From positions 1 to 55,156 of the forward strand of contig DATGLP010000028.1 of NCBI GenBank assembly GCA_035294085.1: 55,156 nt of DNA, written 5' to 3'. The DNA is from Acidimicrobiales bacterium. GTDB taxonomy: Bacteria; Actinomycetota; Acidimicrobiia; Acidimicrobiales; Bog-793. Shown piece by piece: positions 49,903 through 55,156 of the stretch. The notes beneath the pieces were generated by a model. The model was given only the letters and a program-made list of their open reading frames with translations, searched no databases and had not been told where the DNA came from. Position 1 is the first letter of the stretch; each line of letters opens with the position of its first letter. The position numbers and the translations under genes were made by a program.

Positions 49903-51611
49903 CGGGGCGGCGGGACCTGGGCCGAGCGCACGATCGCCTCCGCCGAGGCGTCGTCGGGTGCCTGCGCCGCCGCCATCTCGGCGCGTGCGGCGGCACGGTA
50001 GGCCTCGGCCTCGGCGCGCTGGCGCGCATCCGACCAGCCGAGCGGCCCGGCCAGGAGCCTGGCCACCTCGTCGGCGAGGGCGCTGCCTCGATCGGGCAGC
50101 TCGAGCGCGACGCGGGTCCGGCGCTCGAGCACGTCGTCGACGTGGCGAGCCCCCTCGTGGGTCGCCGCGTACACGACCTCGGCGCACGTGTAGGCAATAC
50201 GGCCGTCGAGGCGCCGGCGCAGCGCCGGGTCGCGCTCGCCGAGCTCCAGCACCTCCGACGCCAGCGCGCCGTAGCGGCTGAGCAGCCGGTCGAGCTCCGG
50301 CCCGGGCACGTCGGCCGATCCCGCTGCACCCCTGAGCGCGGCTCGCGCGCCGTCCAGACCGGCGGCGCCGACCAGCTCGATCTCCGCGGTGCGCGACGGT
50401 CCAGCGCGAAGGCGCGCCGAGCCCACGGCGGCGTCGATCGCGTCTCGCGCCATGACGCGGTAGGTGGTGAGCTTCCCGCCGGAGACGACGACGAAGCCCG
50501 GCGCAGGGACGTCGACGACGTGCTCACGCGACACGTGCGCCGTGTCGGCGCGCGCGTGGCCCGCGAGCGGCCTGATCCCGGCGAAGACGGCGACGACGTG
50601 CCCGCGCTCGACGGGGGGATCGACGACCCTGTTGACCCAGTCGACGAGGTACTCGACGTCGGCGCGGCACGCCACCGGCCGATCGACCTCGAGGCGCCAC
50701 GGCGTGTCGGTCGTGCCGACGAGCCAGTGGCCGTTCCACGGCACGGCCAGGAGCACGCTCTTGTCGGTGGGGACGATGAGCGCGCTCGACGAGGCGATGC
50801 AGTCGCGCTCGAGGACGACGTGCACGCCCTTCGACGGCTGCAAGCGGGACCCGGCGCGCGCGAACGGTGAGATCTGGTCGCCCCACGGTCCGCTCGCCAC
50901 GACGACGGATCGGGCACGCACGTCGAAGGAGCCGTCTTGATCGGTCAGCTGCAGGCGGGCCTCGACGGTGCCACCCCGACCGATCCGCAGCTCGGTTACC
51001 GCCACCCGGTTCGCTGCGATCGCGCCGTAGGACACGGCGGTGCGAACGAGCGTCGAGACGAGCCTCGCGTCGTCGACCTGGGCGTCGTAGTACTGCACCG
51101 CACCGATCAGCCCGTCGGCGCGCAGGGCGGGCGCGACGTCGAGCGCTTCGGCGCGCGAGAGCGGGCGGTGGCGCGGGACGCCAGCCGCCGCGCTCGGCGA
51201 GCGCGCCAGGAGGTCGTAGAGGGACACGCCGATCCCGACGAGCGCTCGCTCGCTCGGCCGCCGGAGCGGGTAGAGGAAAGGCGTCAGGCGAACGAGGTGC
51301 GGCGCCAGCTGCAGGAGACGTGCGCGCTCGACGAGCGCCTCCCGCACGAGGCGGAAGTCGAGCATCTTGAGGTAGCGCAGCCCGCCGTGCACGAGCTTGC
51401 TCGAACGGCTGGACGTTCCCGCTGCCCAGTCCTGCGCCTCGACGACGGCGACCGAGAGCCCGCGCGAGGCAGCGTCGAGTGCCGCTCCAGCACCGACGAC
51501 GCCGCCTCCGACGACGAGGACGTCGAGCAGCCGCCCGTCGGCGAGCGCGCCGACGTCACGCTGCCACTGCTGCGGTGACAGGGCCGAATGCGCCATCGCG
51601 CCATCCACCAT
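49899..51611 (-). CDS. glpD: Glycerol-3-phosphate dehydrogenase, FAD-dependent
   Basis: Oxidises glycerol 3-phosphate to dihydroxyacetone phosphate and passes electrons to the quinone pool. It has 570 residues. The FAD-binding Rossmann motif VVGGGVVGAGAALDAASRG is near residue 32, followed by SSRSSKLVHGGLRYL, GVHVVLERDC, the DUF-like FAGIRPLAG region near 350, SREHVVDVPAPGFVVVSGGKLTTYR near 375-400 (here given by its GGKLTTYR core), and a C-terminal helical domain. The ATG at 51611 was chosen for the GAGAGG upstream; an in-frame ATG 15 bases later is possible. It is divergent from a MIP channel gene. Confidence 0.95.
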   Translation of the reverse strand: MVDGAMAHSALSPQQWQRDVGALADGRLLDVLVVGGGVVGAGAALDAASRGLSVAVVEAQDWAAGTSSRSSKLVHGGLRYLKMLDFRLVREALVERARLLQLAPHLVRLTPFLYPLRRPSERALVGIGVSLYDLLARSPSAAAGVPRHRPLSRAEALDVAPALRADGLIGAVQYYDAQVDDARLVSTLVRTAVSYGAIAANRVAVTELRIGRGGTVEARLQLTDQDGSFDVRARSVVVASGPWGDQISPFARAGSRLQPSKGVHVVLERDCIASSSALIVPTDKSVLLAVPWNGHWLVGTTDTPWRLEVDRPVACRADVEYLVDWVNRVVDPPVERGHVVAVFAGIRPLAGHARADTAHVSREHVVDVPAPGFVVVSGGKLTTYRVMARDAIDAAVGSARLRAGPSRTAEIELVGAAGLDGARAALRGAAGSADVPGPELDRLLSRYGALASEVLELGERDPALRRRLDGRIAYTCAEVVYAATHEGARHVDDVLERRTRVALELPDRGSALADEVARLLAGPLGWSDARQRAEAEAYRAAARAEMAAAQAPDDASAEAIVRSAQVPPPR

Positions 51612-51970
51612 ACGACGGCGCCTCTCGGCCCGGCCGTGCCGCCAGCCGAGCCGCCCGGCGCCGGCCACGATGACCAGACGGAGCCTCAGCCCAAGGCGAC
51701 GCGGGCGACTTCAAGCGCTCACGGGACGAGATGATGGTGCTGCACCGACGCAGCGCGAGGATGCGCTGCGCCGACGAGCAGTTCCACCGAGTGCGGGGCG
51801 GGCGCCACCTGCCAGCCCCGCGGGCTGTCCTCGAAGCCGTCGTCACCCCTGAGGTGGGACCACGGAGGAGTAGGTGCCGCGCCGAGCGCTCCCCGATTCG
51901 GACCGAGGTTCGACGCGATCCGGGACATCCTCCGGCCCCCAGCAGGGAGAGGAGGGCGTAGCGTCGTGGC
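51612..51970. other. Divergent regulatory interval between glpD and the MIP channel gene
   Basis: These 359 bases hold no convincing gene. TAGCGT at 51959-51964 ends six bases before the channel's ATG and is a likely -10 box. No clear glycerol-regulator operator stands out by eye. A minus-strand open frame through 51719-51900 (SPRGWQVAPAPHSVELLVG) has no ribosome binding site and I leave it uncalled. Confidence 0.5.
51959..51964 (+). promoter_or_regulatory. -10 box TAGCGT of a leaderless MIP-channel transcript
   Basis: TAGCGT is identical to the box before the M20 peptidase and is followed by six bases and ATG. An alternative is translation from a leader, because GGAGAGGAGG lies upstream of the box at 51946-51955. 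Confidence 0.45.
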
Positions 51971-52831
51971 ATGGTCGACGACCACGGACAGGTGAGCCTC
52001 GAGCGAGGAACGTTCCTCGGCCGGGGACCGCACGAGGCGGAGCCGCCCTGGGTACGCAACCCGAGCGCCAGGCGCCACGAGTGGCGGCGCCTCTTCTCGG
52101 AGGTGCTCGGCACCTTCCTGCTCGTCGTCGTTGCCGCCGGCGCCCCGGTCGTCGACGCCGTCTCCCACGGCCGGGTTCCCCTCGACGCCCAGGTGGTCGC
52201 GCCGGGCCTCATGGTGATGGCGATCATCTACTTCATGGGCATGGTGAGCGGCGCCCACCTGAACCCGGCGGTGACCCTGTCCTTCGCCGTCCGGGGCAAC
52301 TTTCCCTGGGGCCGGGTGCCGGGCTACATCCTCGCCCAGCTGATCGGTGCCACCGCCGCGTCGCTCCTCCTACGGGCGCTGTTCGGAACCGTCGGTCATC
52401 TCGGCGCGACGCTCCCCGGCCCGGGCATCTCCTCGGGCACAGCTTTCCTCATCGAGACGCTGCTCACCTTCGGCCTCATTAGCGTCATCCTCGGAACCGC
52501 TTCCGGGGCACGCAACGTGGGCGCCAACGCCGCGCTCGCAGTCGGCGGGTACATCGCCCTCGCTGGTCTGTGGGCGGCCCCCATCAGCGGAGCATCGATG
52601 AACCCGGCCCGCTCCTTCGGTCCGCAGCTCGTCACCGACGACTGGACGAGTTGGTGGGCGTACGTCGCCGGACCGGTCGCCGGTGGCCTGCTCGCCGTCG
52701 CCGTCGCCTGGATCCTGCGGGGGCCTCCGAGCCTGGCCGCCAACATCGTGGCCCAAGGGGAAGCCCTCGGCGGCAACCTCCCCGAATCCCGAGCACCGGG
52801 AGCCGATCGGAGCAGCAGCCGCGACAACTAA
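51971..52831 (+). CDS. MIP-family channel (aquaporin-type)
   Basis: Six-helix channel of 286 residues with both half-helix motifs, GAHLNPAVT near 95 and GASMNPARSFGP near 215. Glycerol facilitators usually carry NPARD after the second NPA, whereas this one has NPARS as in water channels. The N-terminal extension (about 1-38) and the C-terminal tail are hydrophilic and variable. The neighbouring glpD and glpK suggest that glycerol could still be a substrate, so the water or glycerol choice is open. Confidence 0.92.
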   Translation: MVDDHGQVSLERGTFLGRGPHEAEPPWVRNPSARRHEWRRLFSEVLGTFLLVVVAAGAPVVDAVSHGRVPLDAQVVAPGLMVMAIIYFMGMVSGAHLNPAVTLSFAVRGNFPWGRVPGYILAQLIGATAASLLLRALFGTVGHLGATLPGPGISSGTAFLIETLLTFGLISVILGTASGARNVGANAALAVGGYIALAGLWAAPISGASMNPARSFGPQLVTDDWTSWWAYVAGPVAGGLLAVAVAWILRGPPSLAANIVAQGEALGGNLPESRAPGADRSSSRDN

Positions 52832-52861
52832 ATGCCATGAAGCGAGGCCTCCCCCCGGTGA

Positions 52862-52881
52862 GAACCTTGGGTTCTCTACGG
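52862..52881. repeat. Possible terminal inverted repeat of an ISL3-type element
   Basis: GGTTCTCTACGGAACC within this stretch resembles the start of ISL3-family ends and can form a small hairpin. I found no matching opposite end before 54200, consistent with a decayed copy. Confidence 0.3.
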
Positions 52882-53002
52882 AACCAACCACCGAAAGGGA
52901 GGCTCTCCTGTCGTATCCGTGCGTGCCGTGACCAGCTGAAAGGCGAGGAACGCTGCTTCCTGCCTAGGTTCTGGGCTGTTCAAAGGTCCAGACGAGAGGC
53001 GG

Positions 53003-53745
53003 AGGAGAACGGCGTGGCTCGGGTCCAACGTATGGCGCAGGATCGTCGGTGTCGACCACCACGTCGTGATCGAGGACGTGGAGCTCGAAAGCGAGGGCAA
53101 CACGGCTGCGGTCGTCGTGCACGTGCGCCTTCGCAAGGGCGCCCGGCGCCGCTGCGGGCGCTGCGGGGCGCATGCTTGTGGCTATGACCAAGGCGAGGGG
53201 CGACGCAGGTGGCGCTGTCTCGATCTCGGGACCCTCCAGTGCTTCCTCGAGGCCGACGCCCCGAGGGTGGCCTGTCCCACCCACGGGCCGACGGTCGCGC
53301 TCGTTCCCTGGGCGCGTCACGGTGCGGGCCACACCCGGGCTTCGACGACCGGGTGCCTGGCTCGTCACCCACACGGCGAAGTCGAAGATCTGCGAGCTGC
53401 TGCGCGTCGGGTGGCGAACGGTCGGCTCGATCATCGAGCGCGTCGTCGCCGACGGCCGTGCGAGCCACGGCCCCTTCGCCGGCCTCGTGCGCATCGGGAT
53501 CGACGAACCCGCTCATCCGCTCTCTCTCGGGCGCGCTCGACCTGCCCCGCCTCGAGCCGGCGCGGCTTCGCTCGAGCTGCCTCGTCGCTGTGGCCAAGGC
53601 GATCGGGCTTCAGGCCTTCATGGACGCGGCGGGGATCACCTGCTCCCAGCGCCTCGGCGACCTCATCGCCCACCTCGAGCCCCCGCCAGAGGAGACGGCC
53701 GTGGCCCTCCTCGGTGCCGGCGCGTCCCTCGGTGCCGGCGCGTCA
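53003..53745 (+). pseudogene. Degenerate ISL3-family transposase, 5' part only
   Basis: Frame-broken remnant. VWRRIVGVDHHVVIEDVELE begins it; then comes the ISL3 zinc finger (CGRCGAHACGYD, then RVACPTHGPTVALVPWARHG); then, after two frame changes around 53335-53365, VTHTAKSKICELLRVGWRTVGSIIERVV, the helix-turn-helix (here split as SKICELLRVGWRTV), ending FAGLVRIGIDE at the start of the DDE domain. From about 53510 the frame runs into unrelated sequence (VAKAIGLQAFMDAAGITC) that I cannot place. There is no DDE catalytic core, so it is inactive. Confidence 0.75.
53709..53744 (+). repeat. 18-bp perfect tandem duplication
   Basis: CCTCGGTGCCGGCGCGTC occurs twice in a row (53709-53726 and 53727-53744), a recent slippage-type duplication inside the transposase remnant. 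Confidence 0.9.
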
Positions 53746-53747
53746 CG

Positions 53748-54160
53748 ATGAACCTGCTCGGGCGCATCGAGGCCGCGCTCGATGAGCCACAGCTCGCCAG
53801 CGAGATCGCCGAGCTCGAGGCACGCCTCCCGGTCGGGGTGCGCCCCGGCAGTGCGCGCTGCGCACGCTTCTTGTCGGGATGCGCCTCTGCCTTGCGACCG
53901 GCCACCAGAGCGCGCACCTCACGGCGGTGGCACGCCGCCTTTTGTGGTTTCGATCGGTGCGACCAAGAACGCCTCGGGGTGGTGGCCGCCTGGCGGGCCG
54001 GGCCGCATGTGCTCACCTACTGCCAGATCACCTACACGACAGAGCGCCTCTGTGCGGTGCTCCAGAAGGACCGCCCTCGTGGTGGACCTCGGCAGACAGC
54101 ATACGAACCGGGTGCTCCTCCTCACATCCGACGCCACCACCCTCGGCCGGAAGCGGTGAG
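53748..54160 (+). pseudogene. Degenerate second transposase, N-terminal fragment
   Basis: LGRIEAALDEPQLASEIAEL and LPVGVRPG begin in one frame, CLATGHQSAHLTAVARRLLW continues in another, and ERLGVVAAWRAGPHVLTYCQ then TYTTERLCAVLQKDRP return to the first. The pieces resemble the N-terminal part of an actinobacterial transposase that I recognise by pattern but cannot assign to an IS family. The rest is absent. It is directly followed by hicBA. Confidence 0.6.
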
Positions 54161-54192
54161 CCGACGCCACGGCCGTCCGCGACCCTTGGCGG

Positions 54193-54198
54193 TAGCAT
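54193..54198 (+). promoter_or_regulatory. -10 box TAGCAT of the hicBA transcript
   Basis: TAGCAT is followed by seven bases and the ATG at 54206, matching the leaderless spacing seen at 9375 and 36734. Confidence 0.5.
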
Positions 54199-54205
54199 GG
54201 GGATG

Positions 54206-54418
54206 ATGGACGTGCAGGAGATCGTGTTCGTCGTGGAGGAGGCGCCGGAGGGTGGCTATATCGCCCGCGCTCTCGGCGAGACGATCGTCACCGAGGCCGA
54301 CGACCTCGGCGCGCTCCGGGAGATGGTGCGCGACGCGGTCGTCTGTCATTTCGACGAAGACGAGCGTCCACGGCTCATCCGCCTCCACGTTGTTCGCGAT
54401 GAGCTGCTCGCCGTGTGA
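54206..54418 (+). CDS. hicB: HicB-like antitoxin, minimal form
   Basis: Antitoxin of 70 residues with the HicB partial-RNase-H-like fold: VVEEAPEGGYIARALGETIVTEADDLGALREMVRDAV (shown by its EGGYIARALGETIVTEADDL core). It has no C-terminal ribbon-helix-helix or helix-turn-helix, so it may neutralise without binding DNA. The ATG at 54206 was chosen for its spacing from TAGCAT; in-frame ATGs at 54197 and 54203 are alternatives. The TGA overlaps the GTG of hicA. Confidence 0.82.
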   Translation: MDVQEIVFVVEEAPEGGYIARALGETIVTEADDLGALREMVRDAVVCHFDEDERPRLIRLHVVRDELLAV

Positions 54419-54660
54419 GGCTTTTTCGTGACCTGACTGGACGCGAGCTGTCGACGCTGCTGCGGCGGCACTTCGGCTACGAGATCGTCCGCCAGTCCGG
54501 AAGCCATCTTCGATTGTCCACCCTGGTGAACGGCGAGCACCGCGTCACCGTGCCTGCTGGCGGCCCACTGCGGGTCGGTACCCTGGCGGCCATACCCGGC
54601 GACATCGCCACGCACCACGGGATCGCGCGGGCCGAGCTCGAGGAGCGCCTCTTCGCATAG
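54415..54660 (+). CDS. hicA: HicA toxin (mRNA interferase)
   Basis: RNase toxin of 81 residues with the double-stranded RNA-binding-like fold. DLTGRELSTLLRRHFGYEIVRQSGSHLRL places the catalytic His in SGSHLRL near residue 31, and the conserved RVTVPAGGPLRVGTLAAI strand and IPGDIA helix follow. It is translated from a GTG that overlaps the hicB stop. The antitoxin-first order and the position next to dead transposases fit an acquired toxin-antitoxin pair. Confidence 0.88.
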   Translation: MRLFRDLTGRELSTLLRRHFGYEIVRQSGSHLRLSTLVNGEHRVTVPAGGPLRVGTLAAIPGDIATHHGIARAELEERLFA

Positions 54661-54834
54661 CCGAGGCCCGGTTTCGCCGCCATCGGCCGCCCACGGTGGC
54701 TCGTGCACCCCCCCCGGCCACGCGCGCATTTGTCCTAGTCGCGGGTCAAGTCACGTCCTCGCGGTCGAGGCGTTGAACACCAAGAGCGCCGGCCGGCGCC
54801 GCGCACCGGGGGCGGTTCGTGTTGGCCGAATTTG

Positions 54835-54907
54835 TGGAGGTGAGCGGACTCGAACCGCCGACTTCCACGTTGCGAACGTGGCGCTCTACCAGCTGAGCTA
54901 CACCCCC
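54835..54907 (-). tRNA. tRNA-Ala (CGC)
   Basis: The reverse complement folds as a full cloverleaf starting GGGGGTGTAGCTCAG. The anticodon loop TTCGCAA is closed by CCACG/CGTGG, giving anticodon CGC for the codon GCG. The T-arm is GGCGGTTCGAGTCCGC (GTTCGAGTC core). The acceptor stem has the G3:U70 pair that defines alanine tRNAs. The discriminator is A, and CCA is not encoded. Confidence 0.95.
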
Positions 54908-55007
54908 GGGGTGCCGGCTCCTGCGCGCGGGTGCGCCCAGCAGCCACGGAAAGGATAGCCACACCGCATCGGGCGCCTGCTGCGCCCCGGCCTGCGACGA
55001 TGTCCTG

Positions 55008-55156
55008 GTGGCCACCCGGCGGAGGAGGAGCCAGCGCAGCGTCCCGCACTTCCTCGCTCGATCCCTGCGCGAGTCCCTCCGCTTCGACGCCTCCGCGCTC
55101 AACCCGCTGTCCGCGCTGCGCATCACGATCGGGATCGTCGCGATGCTGCTCGTCGG
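55008..55156 (+). CDS. Membrane protein, N-terminal fragment cut by the window end
   Basis: The frame from this GTG reads VATRRRSQRSVPHFLARS and continues with LNPLSALRITIGIVAMLLVG, a basic lead and the start of a membrane helix, running off the window. The LSALRITIGIVAMLL stretch resembles the first helix of FUSC/aromatic-acid exporter-like proteins, but 49 residues are too few to be sure. No ribosome binding site is evident. Confidence 0.55.
   Translation, partial: MATRRRRSQRSVPHFLARSLRESLRFDASALNPLSALRITIGIVAMLLV

Noticed and set aside
54735-55126. Minus-strand ORFs containing GVAQLVERHVRNVEVGGSSP
   Set aside because: This peptide is the well-known spurious translation of a tRNA gene; the region is the tRNA-Ala.
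1-55156. CRISPR array, rRNA operon or prophage
   Set aside because: I saw no regularly spaced repeats, rRNA sequence, phage structural genes or intact integrase in the window.

Overview
The window looks like chromosomal DNA of a very GC-rich actinobacterium. The gene content points that way: a Ctc-type L25, F420-family LLM and PPOX oxidoreductases, a biotin pyruvate carboxylase, and many genes that appear to be leaderless behind a TAnnnT box. I suspect the class Acidimicrobiia, but that is inference without a database search. Genes are packed tightly and often joined by GTGA or ATGA stop/start overlaps, so translational coupling is a recurring feature.

Region by region. 0.2-7.1 kb (minus strand) is a housekeeping run glmU-prs-ctc-pth-mfd, in which GlmU ends before its acetyltransferase active site. 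7.2-16.6 kb holds an M20 peptidase, a GNAT, an acyl-CoA dehydrogenase-like protein, a DHA2 drug exporter, an XRE-cupin regulator coupled to an Hsp20 gene, a diguanylate cyclase, an agmatinase-type ureohydrolase and a PLP decarboxylase. The hsp20 promoter sits inside a perfect 14-bp inverted repeat. 16.7-26.7 kb holds a thiolase, pyruvate carboxylase, an FKBP prolyl isomerase, a small repeat protein coupled to a PEBP-family gene, an extradiol dioxygenase and two F420-type oxidoreductases. 26.8-36.5 kb is an envelope cluster: zinc-ribbon membrane proteins, single-pass proteins with exported domains, a Kv-like channel and a secreted sedolisin protease. Within it a two-gene module (zinc-ribbon membrane protein plus anchored exported protein) appears twice.

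37.2-40.5 kb is gene-poor and decayed (a methyltransferase pseudogene, a MetE-like gene and unassigned DNA). It leads into the most striking part of the window. At 40.55 kb there is a convincing fluoride (crcB-type) riboswitch, followed by six overlapping genes (40.65-48.08 kb) homologous to hydrogenase-4/formate hydrogenlyase subunits C, E, F, G, I and B. The proton-channel residues of the membrane arm are kept. The large subunit has lost all four NiFe cysteines, and the small subunit has lost all four cysteines of its proximal [4Fe-4S] cluster plus one of the two ferredoxin clusters. One aptamer strand is exactly complementary to the ribosome binding site and start of the first gene, which suggests a translational switch. 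I read this as a fluoride-induced Ehr-like complex that can no longer act as a hydrogenase.

48.4-52.8 kb carries glpK-glpD, with a divergent MIP-family channel that has an aquaporin-type rather than glycerol-facilitator signature. 52.8-54.2 kb is a graveyard of two broken transposase genes, followed by a small hicBA toxin-antitoxin pair, a tRNA-Ala(CGC) gene and the start of a membrane protein that runs off the window.
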